This document shows positions 32,606 through 45,294 of a stretch of 64,000 bases of DNA, one piece after another. The position numbers and the translations under genes were made by a program. How positions within the stretch are numbered: the first letter of the stretch is position 1; each line of letters starts with the position of its first letter. A model generated the notes under the pieces. That model was not told the DNA's origin and did not search any database. It saw only the letters and a list, made by a program, of their open reading frames with translations. The stretch comes from Micropterix aruncella (taxonomy: Eukaryota; Arthropoda; Insecta; Lepidoptera; Micropterigidae): positions 21,278,648 through 21,342,647 of the forward strand of contig OX155951.1 of the NCBI GenBank assembly GCA_944548615.1, given 5' to 3'.

Positions 32606-34649
32606 TCTTCAGAATAGTGAATAGTCTTCAAGTTCATGTAATTTTGACCAAAAAAATTGTCGCCTCACAATGAAATCATCGCCGTTGATAAACCAAACAG
32701 ACGCAACGACATAACATCATCGCGTAGAATGATTTATAGAAATGACCCTCTGCTGAAACATCTTGAATATGGCAATGAATATACACAATAAAAATGGAAA
32801 CGACTGTCATTTGCCACTGGCACATAAAAAAGCGGTTGCGAAAAGGTTATTTGTTTTACAGCGCTTCTTTGACACACGGTCACACGGTACGTTACGTCAT
32901 TCCAGACACGTTCTCATGAAAAATGTTATTCAGGGGTCAGACGAGAACGGCCTCATAAGAAACCAGAAAGGAGGAAAGCAAACTGCTGTTTTCGATGGTC
33001 TTCTTCGTTGCTTATCTTTATGTTATAAGTATACATACTTCATAATAATCTCTTTAAATTATAAAATGCAACGTCTGTCTGTATGTGTGTGTGTGTGTTA
33101 ATATATCGCGAACCACTGACCTAATTCCGGCCAGATTTTTTTCATATGTAGCTTGACTATTCTAATCGCTTATAGGCTAGCCGGGATCAAAAACAATTGA
33201 ATAGTTTCCGGGATTTACAAAATGTCAGACAAATTTCGATAATATATATTTAGCAGGTCTCAAATTATAAAGTTTTAAAAATTACCGAAAACAAAGCTAA
33301 AAATTACGTATTAGATGCGACTATGTTTGACTGCTTGTTGAACTGTATGAAAGGTCCAAATTCCAACGATATCGTTTATATTATCCAACTTTTCTTTCGA
33401 ATTTAAAAGCCTACAGTTTGCCGTTAAACTTTACCTTGCAATAACAGTTAACAACGCCCAACAAGGGCGATTGCTGAAGGTAGCAGGCGTTGATTTCCGC
33501 CAGCCGTCTTTTTCACATGGAGAGCTGTATGTAGCATGTTTGCTTGTCAGTTCCAACAGAAATCTTTACCTTCTTACTTCATTTATGCAAATACTGGCGA
33601 AGTACTCATCTTCTATACCTTCTTAGAGATGTGTATCAAAATGCTCAATACTGACCACTGCTGCGCTATTCGAGCTCAGAAGACTGTGCTTCCTATATGA
33701 ACATCTACTGCTCGTTGTTACTTAAGGCAGTGTAAATATATTTATACACTCTCTGCCTAACTTAACATCTTCTTTGTGCAATTCAGCAGCAGAAAAAAAA
33801 AATAAAGACAACAAAATTTCAACAATACAGAGACTTCGTCGCAGGCGGAGTCGCAGGTACAACTTGTATACTCATGTAACATATTAATTTATACTGGCAT
33901 GTTTTTAAATTCCCTCGTTCAACTACATAAGCGACAAAATTGTCAGTAGAACACCTGTTTATAATTAAAATTCATAAATTTATCTAATGAGACCGCCCAC
34001 TGCTTGGGTTAAATTATGGAGCGCCTGCAGCTTGGCAAGTATCTTATAAACTAAACAGCCAGCATTCTCCGTACTCGAAGCTTCCATCGGATACTGGTAA
34101 GCATTATAGAGGAGGCTTTAAATCTGAGACTGAAATAAAGGGGGGGGGGCGTACCTCGTAAGAGAATGGAGGAGGGTAAAATTAGGGCGGTTACGCATAG
34201 CTACGTGCTTGAAATTTTAAAATGCCATATTTCCCCTTCTGTAGACCTATATTTTGATCGATCGTGGCGGGGACTGGAAGGCTGTTGTGTAAGTTTGCTG
34301 ACTGACGATTATGTGCATCCGAGAGTCTTGTATGTTATGTATGTATGTATCTAGTATGTATGTTAGAACTACATGTAGCGACTGGCTTACAGGTAAATAT
34401 TTATTTACAAAATTGCGATTTCGTTTCATTACAGTGGCTACAGACTGGAGAACTTGGAATTATCATGGAATGTTTAAGGACGTATTCAGGCAATTTAGAA
34501 TTTGCATGCAAAAAGCAGTACCATTTGAAATAGAGAATATATAGCCACAGAAATATTAAGCCCTGAAGTAAAAGTCGGTGGAAAGAATGTAGATAATAAC
34601 AAAAAATATCCGAATTAATTTAGTCTGGAGTTTGTAATTACAGATGCAG
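32606..34649. other. No recognised gene
   Basis: AT-rich with a short (GT)n run at about 33084-33098 and a G run at 34141-34149. Frames of 60-112 codons show no recognisable domain. Confidence 0.5.
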
Positions 34650-34905
34650 ATGTTTTTTTTTTGTCCCCGCTATGGAGGCAAAAACCTGGATCATGATCTT
34701 GATAAATGCGCTGCTTTTTTACTAAAAACCATTTTTTTCAGACCATTTTTTGGAAACTACATAATTAAGGATTGGTGTCTTTCCTATTCATCATCAAAAA
34801 GAAAATAATACTTTTCGCAGTAAGAGTTATCATAAATATTAAAATATTCACTTTGTGATTTATAAGTATTTGTTATTTTATATGGCGATTTGATAAAAAT
34901 ATAAA
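34650..34905. repeat. Dispersed repeat shared with 53600-53830
   Basis: Shares TTTTTTACTAAAAAC near the start and GCAGTAAGA(G/A) followed by an AATA-rich block in the same order with 53600-53830. Weakly conserved; family unknown. Confidence 0.45.
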
Positions 34906-36430
34906 ATCTACAATAAGGTATTTGTAACAAACACTAACTATGAAGTTATTAATTTCATCAACTGAATTTATGCAGACAATTTGATCAATACATGTGAAAA
35001 CTTGGAATTATCAGGGATATTCATTCTGTGGTCACCCTGAATTTATTTTTTATTTTACACAATATATAAATAAATTCGCTATTTATCTATAGAAAGGAAT
35101 ACCACGTTTAAAGCAGTGGAGATCGGTGATGGTCCGGGCACGGGTAGGTCAGCGCAACTCAGGAATCACCCTTTTGAAAAAATGCCCGACCGTCCCAAAT
35201 ACCCACATATTTTTTCATTGTTAGTTTCTTAGTAGAATATTATGGTATCTAACTTGAATTCTAGCGACTCGGCTGTTGATACAGATAAAGAAACACGCCA
35301 CATCGGCTTACTATCAATGCAACTATCAATGCAGAAGAAGAAGATTTCATTATTAGTGTTGGTGTCATATTTGACGACACGTACACTTAATATTATTCGA
35401 CTCGGATCAAGACGATTTAGTTCAACCATAAAATTTATTTTAAAAAGGTACCGAAGTTTTATCACAAATACGTCAGATTATATTTCGTCTACTATTCGTG
35501 GTTTACGGACGGTTTCGTGTTTCCGAGAACGTAAACGCATCGCGCATGTGTGCAAGGGGCAACTGGCGTCTACCTACTGAGCTGAAAAGAAATGAAACAG
35601 ACACACGTACTGTGCACATAGATCTAGGTACACGAGGCGGCGTAGCCCCGCCGGCGCCTTCCGTAAGGACACAGACGGCCGAGGGTCTAGCCCCAGCCCC
35701 CCCCCCCTTCCCCTACTCGCAGCCCCCTGCAGCCCTTCAGGGGGCGGAGGGTAGTTTCACTGGGGGTGGAAGCAGGTGGATCCGACATCGGGCGCAGCGC
35801 GCTGCGGCGACTTTCACTCGGTGAAAACGAGTTTTCAACGAAACGCGGAAGCGGCGGAAATGCCCCCGGTTCGATATTCACCTTTTCGGCTTTTTCAAGT
35901 GCGCAACCGAAACGCACGTGTCTCGTTTCGTTTTCAACGGTAAAAATTCGTCAAACATAGAAAGCGCCAAAGCAGTCTTTGAACGGAATATTTTTATTAT
36001 TTGAGAAAAAACTCGAGAGAATTCCGTATTGCCTCAAAGAGGAATCGGTCAGTCCATGACAAGCTGTGCCCAAGAGAGCCTAACGACTAAATCTCTAAAT
36101 CAAAACTCTGTCATTTCTAGTCCAGAACAGCCATCCAACGTATGAATGAATGAATGAATGTACCTACTTATACTATTACCTGTAATATCTTGATTACACA
36201 TAATAGTATAAGTACAATCTGCGGACTTTTAGACTACTCGTTGAATCACTTACAGCCAACTCTTATTGTTAGTTATGCATATTTAATAGTGGCAATAAAA
36301 AGAGAGCAAAAAATGTCTAACATAAGTAAAACAAAATGGAGGGGAAGGGGAAAGGAAGGTGAAAAGGAAAAATGTGATTTATTACAAAAACTGTTTAAGA
36401 GAGAGAGGCTTAAGAGACTTAAGAGAGTTC
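34906..36430. other. Intergenic DNA with a GC- and CpG-rich island at 35620-35930
   Basis: The island has C- and G-runs and a frame (35498-35824) rich in Pro, Gly and Arg without a recognisable domain. It stands out from the AT-rich flanks and could be a promoter or noncoding first exon of a gene outside the window, or a repeat. A (GAAT)4 run lies at about 36141-36158. Confidence 0.35.
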
Positions 36431-36645
36431 GCAGGCGATTCAATGCGTAACACGCACGCTAACTTGACGCAAAGTGCATCAATATAAGCGTTCCTCCGTA
36501 ACGCGCTGTCCACTACAAAGCCTAAGAATTTTGTCGATTTTACCGAACGTACCTGTTCGACGTTATGGCTGACATCAACCCACTAATTATTCGCAAATTG
36601 AACTGGATCAAATGGGTTTTAGTGACATTCAAAACGAGTCCATTC
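36430..36645 (-). pseudogene. Jockey-like LINE fragment, C-terminal part
   Basis: The minus strand reads GLVLNVTKTHLIQFNL, then after a frame change VEQVRSVKSTKFLGFVVDSA and LRRNAYIDALCVKLA. This follows the YADD segment at 37025-37150 in the normal protein order, but the two are separated by about 380 bp of AT-rich sequence. Confidence 0.82.
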
Positions 36646-37024
36646 TTTTAAATCATTACTCTAAGCTGCTTAAAACACATTTTATATTGCTAGAGAATGT
36701 GCTAATATTGCAGAGTCTAAATCATTTAATATTATTTTGATTAAGACGTATTATACCTATTTAATAAATACGCAAGCTGTATATTCGAATTATTGAAGCA
36801 TTGAAAAAATTATATAACTTAAACCTAATATAACTAGCAAGTAAAGTCAGTGGTTTTTTTTAAATATCAATAAACAAAAATAAATAAATAAATAATAATA
36901 TCACACTGGTTTGATAATATTATCAGAGTTTGATAATATTATCACACAGTCAATCTGATTTTTAATATGATTATCAATTTTTAATATGATTATAATTATA
37001 TAATATAATTATAATTCTTAATAT

Positions 37025-37150
37025 AATTACCGCACAGGTATCATCGGCATATAATAAAATCTCTGCCACTTCAGTGGTTTCTGCTATGTTATTCATCTTT
37101 ACCATAAAAATAGTATTTTCAAAACACGACCCTGGTAGGACTCTTAAAAC
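37025..37150 (-). pseudogene. Jockey-like LINE fragment with YADD motif
   Basis: The minus strand reads GSCFENTIFMVKMNNIAETT and EVAEILLYADDTCAVI, the RT region around the catalytic YADD (37040-37051). It is the upstream half of the element continued at 36430-36645. Confidence 0.8.
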
Positions 37151-37483
37151 AGCATTTATAGTTTCTAATATTTTGCTTCCTTGTTTCACGTTTTAAAGAA
37201 ATGTGGTCATCAAACCCAGTAACGAGTTATCGAATTTTAAGGATCCACTTTATAAATTTTTTAAATAATAATTTTATTTTTTAAGTCTTTTTTGAGTAAT
37301 TGATAATTTTATAAAATTTCTAATTTATTTTAAAATACTTGCAGCAGTTAGGTGATATTTTTTAAGACATTTTGTTTGGAATTTTATGTAGATACGTAAT
37401 TTATTACAATTAAGTTAATTAGTTAAGTTATGTAATTTTATTACAATTAGTAACGATATTGTTTAATAGCTTTCTCAAGATGA

Positions 37484-37575
37484 TAATGTCTATAATAAAC
37501 TGTCTACCTTAGAACAGGCGGCAGCCTAGTTAAGCTTCGACTAATGTAAAATTGAAAATAAATAAATAAATTTGA
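37484..37575 (+). repeat. LINE 3' tail, copy 2
   Basis: Shares ACTGTCTACCTTAGAACAGG, GCCTAGTTA and an AAATAAATAAAT tail with 32255-32360. Confidence 0.6.
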
Positions 37576-38337
37576 AATTAGATTATTTTTAGCCTGGCAG
37601 TTATCAATTTGCGATCAATGACATGAACAATACAAAGACTAATAAAATAATATTTCACGCAATACCTGTAGATTTTGGGGGACCACATGTGTTACTTATT
37701 TTTGAAGATGACAAATTAAAACATAATGTCGCGTAGCACCCAAATTCTTAGCGACATCATAACGACTTCGTTTATTAAACCGCGCCTTTAAAATTATACA
37801 TTTGGCGTGCTCCGGTGCTTCGCTTGCTTAAATATTCATACGGAAAGCTAAATATTGATTATAGAGATTCCATCACGGCATCGTCGCTTGCATTTTAGTT
37901 TGAAAGCTGCCGTTTGCGTGTTGGGCAATTTCGTGTGTTGAAAGTAATCCAATTATGCTGCGCCGGGCGCCCGACTGACGCGGTCCACAAGCCATAAACC
38001 GTCCCGACACGGCGACCAACAACTACAAACGTATAATTTTCAAGCTTAGCGATCGACCGACTCGCACTGCTGCCTGACGACTACAACAATTTGTCCTTAA
38101 TCTGAATCGATCGATAAGCTCATTTGCTTATTAGAATAAAGCCTGCTTATTAGAATAACACAGAAAACTTCGTTCTCGTGATTCTTAAATCAGCCTCGCC
38201 TATAAACCGGAAGTATCGTTCAATCAGGATAATAAATCAGTGAAAGTACTTAGCGATATATTATCGAAATTGAAGTTAGTTATCGAAATTGGCCCCAGGA
38301 AACTGCCTCCCTTTCTCCTCGCGCCTTGATAAAAGGG
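37576..38337. other. No recognised gene
   Basis: AT-rich; nothing recognised. Confidence 0.5.
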
Positions 38338-38905
38338 GCGATAAAAATACCACAAATGCACTGACATATTATGAGGGGATTGCAAGTTTTATCACGTGGA
38401 AAATATTTGCTACAATGACGACACAAAAGCATAAGGCTTTGAGTGATTAATACAGATTTTTTCCAGCACACATTATAAAAAATGTTTATATTATTTGAGA
38501 TTTAAATCACAAAAATATTATTAGTACAATGGGCGGACCTATTAACTAAGCTTCCCTACAATCTCTTAGCTACCCAATCAGTTTTTAGCTATGTGTATTC
38601 TCAAAATAGTAATAAATGGGGCAATAAAAATACCACAAATGCACTGACATATTATGAGGGGACTGTAAGTTTTATCACGTGGAAAATATTAGCTACGATC
38701 ACGACACAAAAGCATAAGGCTTTGAGTGATTAATACAGATTTTTTCCAGCACAAATTATAAAAAATGTTTATAATATTTGAGATATAAATCACAAAATAA
38801 ATATTATTAGTACAATGGGCGGACCTATTAACTAAGCTTCCCTACAATCTCTTAGCTACTCAATCAGTTTTTAGCTATGTGTATTATCAAAATAGTAATA
38901 AATGA
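38338..38905. repeat. Tandem duplication, 283-bp unit, two copies
   Basis: 38338-38620 and 38621-38905 are nearly identical from GC(G/A)ATAAAAATACCACAAA to AATAGTAATAAATG, with a few substitutions and one short insertion (AATA-type) near 38798. Recent local duplication. Not coding. Confidence 0.93.
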
Positions 38906-39128
38906 AAAAGAAGAAAATATGTACAATAATTTAAAAAAGGAAGCTAAAATACTACAAAAACATGCCCAAAGAAGGTTCGAAAGATATGAGGGAGATGGAA
39001 AGAGAGGTGAACGGAAGGAGGTGACTGTTTACGTTTTGAAAGATAGGGTTGTGGTTCTACAATGATGCTTTGAAAGAAAATATACGTAGAAGTTACATCA
39101 TACGTTGCAAAATATCCTAGAAGTTGCA

Positions 39129-39135
39129 TTTCTAA

Positions 39136-39166
<31 letters not shown>

Positions 39167-39480
39167 GAATTAATTACTATAAAACATTGATTAGCTTACA
39201 AAAATAACAGGAACCGAATGGCAAAACCTTAACCTTTTGCTTATTTGTTTCTGTCACCCAACTGGGACTAGCCCGTTCTAGGGTGGACAGGACTCCAATA
39301 TTACAATCAAGTTTGCTTGATTGCTTGGTTGCCTACAAATGCACAAGTTTTAGTAAAAAGCTAATGACACTAAATTGCCCTAAAATGTGGTCTTCAGAAT
39401 AAAAAAAAAATAAAAAATAATAAAAAAAATAATAAAAATATATAATAAATAAAATGCAATTCCATTATTAAATCGGCAAT
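39129..39480. repeat. (ATTT)n tail and dispersed repeat
   Basis: An (ATTT)n run at about 39133-39166 is followed by the repeat shared with 21690-21960 (ACAGGAACCGAATGGCAAAA, TTCTAGGGTGGACA). An A-rich stretch closes it at 39400-39440. Confidence 0.75.
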
Positions 39481-40424
39481 AAATATAATATAAAATTCGA
39501 TTAAATAATATAAATAAAGTTATATGTGAAAAAAGAAAGAAACAGTCATTATTATTTAATATTATGTTTTAAGTAATATAAGATTTAATATAAAAATACC
39601 TAGTCTAAAAGTATAATTCATTGTCAAAGTCAAATATTTTTTGGTAGTTAGTTCAATGTTAAAAAATACTTAACATATAAGTTTAAAAATATGTTGTTAG
39701 CATTAAACGATTTTCAAATAAATAATATGATGGTGCTGGAATTTAGACGATAGATTAGTCGCATATAACGTCGAATTTACCCTTTTATCTAAGTCCCATT
39801 CGTGCAAAATAAGTCATAATAACAGGGGCGACAAAATAATTATTTCCTCAACGCCCCCTACGTATTTCAGGAAAGAGCAGGCTGAAAAACGTCAACGGTC
39901 ATCTCGTTATAACCCTCGCTTGAAGCGATATCGCAAAAATTATAAAGCGGTCTCTTGAAAGGGTCGCCGAAATAAAGCGACAGACGGAAAAAGGGCGGGC
40001 TGCCGCTGCCTGAAAAATGTTATTGTTTCACGGGCAGGCAATTTCAGAAGGGGAAATATATTACGGTTATTTGGACACTTGGGCGGTCATTTGGAATGTT
40101 GGGGGCCGAGTTGTATTTCGATACAGGAAACAGGTTTTTTTAACAACATAATTCAAGCGGATTTCAAAGAATGGCCGAATGCAATATTACCCTGTTCAAC
40201 GACATCAGATTTGATGTAGATGACATAGCGTCGTTTCAGAGTGAACACTTTTTTAAATATTTTTTTAAGCAGACGATTAAAACACTTTTCTTGAAGACTC
40301 ATTGTTGTGGACGCCGGCGAGCAAAGGAGATCTTGCGGGTGGGGATGTTGATGACAGTTTTGAAGCTCTCTGGTCCCACTGTGCGTCAGCGAGTAAGAGA
40401 GACCGTCTGAAAAATAGCCGAGTT
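39481..40424. other. No recognised gene
   Basis: No supported coding region. The 40171-40410 frame has no recognisable domain. Confidence 0.45.
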
Positions 40425-40544
40425 GTGAGAAGTCAAGGCGTACGAAAAAGAGAAGACGTTGAAACAAACAACGGCGCGACGTGTGTGAAAAGTCAAGGCG
40501 TGCGAGAGGGAGAAGATACGAAAACTCACACTCAAAAGGCTACA
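40425..40544. repeat. 60-bp tandem duplication
   Basis: GTGAGAAGTCAAGGCG at 40425 and GTGAAAAGTCAAGGCG at 40485 start two units. Both continue with a GAGAAGA block; divergence is moderate. Confidence 0.75.
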
Positions 40545-42388
40545 AAAAGTTTCATATTGGTAAAAACCTTTCCAATAAAGGTATTTCTTATTTAACATCA
40601 TAGAATAAATTATTTAAAAATCGTTGAAAATAGACATACGAGGTTTTCATTTAATAATGTTAAGCAGCTTGCAGTGACACCACATGCAATGCAACGATCG
40701 CACATGTGCAAGGATCGCGCGAACGAAACATCTATTGCGAACATGCTGCGCGCATGCTTTGCGCCAATTTATCTTGATTGCTCGTTGCAATATGGAGTCC
40801 GATCAAGCTCTCGCCATTAATTAAGTCAGCATATTCACATCAAGTCTAATATTTCGAAGTGTTTTAAAAAAATGTGCATGTATATGTAATTTATATTCTT
40901 TGACTTCCGTTCACTTTTTACTACGAATAACCGCCTAGACTACGCTCCGCGCACAATGCAAGTTTAAAAAACAGACAAAGCACGGATCCCGCACTCCTGC
41001 TCATCTCAACGAAATCCATGTCCTCCCGTTTCCACAATGCGATTCGGACTTTACACCATATTTTATTATACCACTTCGTTGTAAGTAATTACCTCTTGGA
41101 CCTCAGAATTTATCTACTTAAGTACAGATTTTCTATAATTTCTTAACTCCCATAACATTTACAAAATCCTGTCCAAAATTAGACTCGATAACATGTACAT
41201 GTAATAAATAATGTTGTAATATTCCTCCATGTGGTTATATTATTTTAATTAATTTTATCCTTCTAGTCGGTATGTTTAATTTATTTCAGTATTGTGATGT
41301 CAACTAAGTAAACCTGACAGAAATCACCAAAAAAGAATCAATCTAAAAAAATGAAGCCACGGATCCCTGCGAGAGCGCAGAAAGTGCTCGGAGCGTGGAT
41401 GTTCGTGCGAGCGGAAAAGTAAATACTGACTATGGATTTTTTTGCAACCTTTGTTGCATTTCACGTTGTGTTTCGAATATCTGTACGCAGCTTTATACAA
41501 CGTATATACACTTAAAAGTTTTTCATAAAAAAACCACAGTGCTCTTTTAATTATTTTTAAACTTGAATTGAAATAGACATTTAAACTGAGTACGATAAAT
41601 AGAGTTCCAAAAAAACGTCCATAAGCGGCTTGAAAGGTAATAATACTAATTAGACATGAATGGTATAATCTGGACTAAAGACATAGTCCATGAATGGTAT
41701 AGGCTGGACTAAAGACAACTAAAGATTACTAAATTGATTAGGTTCGTGAGATATCCTAGGCCACCCTAGTGTATTTTCATATGTGTGGATCCATACATGC
41801 ATAGATACAAAAATACACTCAGTATACCTACAAGAAAACCCTAAACCTCTAATTGTTTGTTTATGAATAGCTCGAATTTCCGAAAAATACTAATAAAGTA
41901 ATTAATGCAACTTTAAGAATTTAAAAAATAAAATACGAGGTTTTCTCTCTTAACGGCGGAATCATCGTAGAACTGCTGTCATACGTGGTTTTCATCCTGC
42001 CTCTAGAAGGTGCCAAAATACAAATATTTTTTTGCTTCGCTGAGGACCAGCTTAACGGTGTTTTATTTTCAATGATCAAATAAAAGGAACAACCGACGAA
42101 ACTGATGTACGAGGTTTTCACTCCGCAATGACGATAGTCCTCATTGTAGACAAAGACTCATCGATGCCATCATGAAGACTGTCCAGGACTAAACGTATAA
42201 TGTTAAAAAAGGTGACACTTTTGACCTTCGCTGTACTCCGCATCGACATAATAAAAAAATTACAGTATTCAAAAAATATCCAATAAATTCTAGGTCTAGC
42301 AACTAGCAATACTAGCATTCTAGCAATACAGCAATGATAGTAGGTCTGATAAAACACTTATTTATACAAAATAAGGTTACTCTAATCT
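40545..42388. other. No recognised gene; short repeats
   Basis: Contains a short duplication of CATGAATGGTAT(A)ATCTGGACTAAAGAC-type units at 41656-41720. The 41205-41300 segment resembles 62920-63020 (TTGTAAT(G/A)TTCCTCCAT and TTTTATCCTTCT blocks). Nothing coding was recognised. Confidence 0.45.
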
Positions 42389-42520
42389 TCTTCCTTAAAA
42401 GGCACACATTGCTGGAATGCACAACGAATCTTCTGGAATGGTTTGCAACAGGGCCATCACATTCCGTATAATGTCTTTTCTCGGTTTGAATCGGTCATTT
42501 TCAGCGGCATTTTCAACTTA
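42389..42520 (-). pseudogene. Mariner-like transposase, C-terminal remnant
   Basis: The minus strand reads PKLKMPLKMTDSN and, after frame changes, IRNVMALLQTIPEDS, typical of the C-terminal end of mariner-type transposases. It pairs with the N-terminal remnant at 42789-43022, with the foldback element between them. Confidence 0.65.
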
Positions 42521-42542
42521 AGGCCTAATATCACACGTACCT

Positions 42543-42753
42543 ATATGAAATCGAAGACTATCGCGGTTGATTGACATTATAAATAGGATGAAAACGTTTT
42601 TACCGCCTGAAGTTTATAGAACACAACGTTTCAGCGATGTTGCAACCGCCATTGTCCACGGTAGACTGCATTTCTGGACAAATGCGGCTGCAACATCGCC
42701 GAAAAGTCAGGTTCTACAAACTTCAAGTGGTAAATTCGTTTAATCCTATTTAA
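42543..42753. mobile_element. Foldback element, copy 2, inside mariner relic
   Basis: Inverted arms match copy 1 (TCGCGGTTGATTGACATTATA, GATGTTGCAACCGCC and complements). Flanked by ACGTACCT at 42535-42542 and 42754-42761. Confidence 0.8.
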
Positions 42754-42788
42754 ACGTACCTCTGCCTATCCTGCATGACTACCAAGTC

Positions 42789-43022
42789 CACACTTTGATA
42801 ATGATATCGTCATTTCTGTTTGTTACGGGCCTACCAGGACGTGATTCGCTGTCCACTGACGTGCGGCCATCTTCAAAGCGGTTATAACCCTCTTCTACCC
42901 ATGAGGTGCTCAAGGTCTCGTACCCGAAAGCCTGTTGTATCTTATGAATGATTTCCACTTGGGTATTGCCAAAATGTTGGTAAAATTTGATACAATTTCT
43001 AATTTCTAAAGTCCTGTAATCC
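42789..43022 (-). pseudogene. Mariner-like transposase, N-terminal HTH remnant
   Basis: The minus strand reads KFYQHFGNTQVEIIHKIQQA, FGYETLSTSWVEEGYNRFED and GRTSVDSESRPGRPVTNRND. This is the first helix-turn-helix (HTH_48-type) and linker of mariner-like transposases. The catalytic core is missing. Confidence 0.85.
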
Positions 43023-43200
43023 TTGATAATCCGACGGACACTAATTACACTTCCTTGCTCATTGACCGAGTGTCAGCGACTGACGCTTTCAGCAGGTGTG
43101 TAAACAAATCAGTTATGTCACCCCAATACTTTCCCGACAAGTAACCAAGGACTGATTTTACAGACACACAGACAGACTTCCATCTGTAAATGGTCTTAAT

Positions 43201-43876
43201 CGTCAAATAGAGCTGTCAACTACAACGGGCGAACCCGTTACCTCAGGAAGTTTTAACGATTGGTCGTTCTATCTCCTGTGAAGTGAACGCAGAAGACTTG
43301 GACAAAACAGTCCACCGTCAAGTTCCGCCACATGCCCGTAAGAGGCCAATGCCTTATCCGCGAGGTTATATATACCAGGTATGTTACCCAGCGGGTTTAC
43401 ACTCACGCCCTTACTTCCATTTGCGACCAGATTACTCCGGTCTCTCGACTGGTTACGAGTTCGAGGTCGCTTGCGCGGTCCTCTCCCTTACGAAGCGGTG
43501 AATCTATGCAAACTGAATCTATCGCGGAACACGGCGTCCTTTGCCCGGCTGTTCACCCGGGATCGGGTAGCCGATGGTCGTTTCAAAAGCAGTCGCCGTA
43601 AGGTCAGCGACCGCCCCCGCTCTATAGGAAACAGTACTGCTTCCAGACTCCCCCGACTGTTAGTCAGAATGCACAATCGATTGGCTTAAGCCCCACGGTG
43701 CGCAGACCGTCCAGGAGAAGGTTGACTCCTAGGGGAAACTAGCCCTAAGGCCAGAGTCCTACCCGGGCTCGCACTTCATGCGTGGAGGCCGCCGGATGGG
43801 TGTTGACCCGTGAGTGTGACCAACCCTGAACTAAATGTGTCTTCGTGGCAAACTCAACAAGGGCCCATTAGTTTCC
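43201..43876 (+). mobile_element. Unclassified short interspersed element, copy B
   Basis: Contains CAACTACAACGGGCGAACCC near the start, GGTTACGAGTTCGAGGTCGC in the middle and GTGTTGACCCGTGAGTGTGA near the end, in the order seen in copy D. GGTCTTAAT flanks it at 43192-43200 and 43877-43885, a possible 9-bp duplication. Frames inside are not conserved between copies. Confidence 0.8.
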
Positions 43877-43885
43877 GGTCTTAAT

Positions 43886-44516
43886 AGGGGCTCAAAATTA
43901 ATATTTCCGTCTTCATCTCGAAAAAAAATTTGCGTTCACAATACTTTCCCTCCTCGTAGGTTGGTGGGCCGGGAAAGCAAAATCACGAATACGAATATTC
44001 CCTACACATCTCCCTGCAGCACTCTTCTCGCGCTACATTTATTGACGAGAAAAAAGATGAATATTTTTTGAACAGAGAGTACTTACATATTTATATATTT
44101 TCTGATGTAGCAACGAATTATCGAAACGTACCTGCAACAAAAAAGAAAACAAATCTGTGTAAAAAGGAAGATTGAACGCAGCCCCCAGATAGTCTTATCA
44201 AGGGTGTATATCGAAATGCTACCCCCACGGAAACGTAGAAGGGAAAAAAGTATTTAGATAAGGTAAAACGAAAATGAAATTAAACAGCTAAGGCATGCAA
44301 TGCCTTTGGCGATAAGCCCGCAGCGGTGATATTCAACTTAACCACAATGTAGGTTATTACAAGCTTTATACGAGTACTAACTTGCAATGCTCGTATGTAA
44401 GTTGTCTGTTTCAAAATTTGAAAACCATTTTTTAAACACTTTCTGATATCCGATTGAGCTGCAAACTTATGTAAGTTCGGTGACAAGGCAATATTATGGT
44501 ACCATCGAGCTGATTT
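43886..44516. other. No recognised gene
   Basis: No supported coding region. Confidence 0.5.
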
Positions 44517-44912
44517 GATGATGGAGCCGCGATGTAGAGACAAACTACCTCATGGCAAATGGTAGGACAGTCGAATTTGAGCTAGTATGTTTTGTTATCA
44601 TAAGTACTTTCCATTACACATGATGACGAGTATCTGAAGATGGAGCCGGAAGATTGCCACAGGAACTCCCCGATGAAAAGTGCTAAGATAGTCGAGTTTG
44701 GGCTCGTTTGTTTTGTTGTATTGAGTACCTACTTTATATTACACTTGATGACGAGGATCTGAAGATGGAGCCGGGAGATTGCCACTGGAACTCCCTGATG
44801 GAAAGTGCTAAGATTCTTTTGTTTTGTTGTCATGACTACTTCCGTTACACATGATAGCGAGGGTTTGAATATGGAGCCGGAAGATTGCCACTTGAACTCC
44901 TTGTTGGAAATT
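44517..44912. repeat. Minisatellite, about 106-125-bp units, four copies
   Basis: ATGGAGCCG recurs at 44521, 44640, 44765 and 44871. It is followed each time by a GATTGCCAC(A/T)...AACTCC-type block (diverged in the first unit), and by TTTTGTT(G/A)T and a TTACAC-TTGATGACGAG-type block. Units have diverged. Confidence 0.85.
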
Positions 44913-45294
44913 AAAGCTTGTTTTAAAAATCCTTTTTGTACATAGGGCAATTATTTGATTTGATAAAACAGGGTCAAAAAGGATTTAAGAATTATCGACG
45001 ATTACTTGTCTGACACCCGAATTTATAGTGGATTACTTGAGCATTACTTAACGAAGCATTGCTTAAGCAAATTGTAATGCTTGACGTCGGGGAATTCTGA
45101 TAAAAAAACTACAATTCCGGTTTTAAGCATCACTCGCTTTTCAAGGAAAACTAGAAATTATTACAATTAGACCTAAATGTTACTTTCTTTCTCAGGGTAT
45201 GAGTTCGCCAAACATGGGCATGCATTCTTCAAGCGCCCGCGGAAAGTCGATTAACCACTCAAAGAAACAAGTAATATATAAAAAAGAATAAAAA
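44913..45294. other. No recognised gene
   Basis: AT-rich; nothing recognised. Confidence 0.5.

Noticed and set aside
35687..35917. Minus frame rich in Pro/Ser over the GC island
   Set aside because: Low complexity and no domain; reported only as a compositional island.
43283..43689. Frames of 72-102 codons in copy B, and similar ones in copies C, D and F
   Set aside because: They are not conserved in frame or length among copies of the interspersed family.
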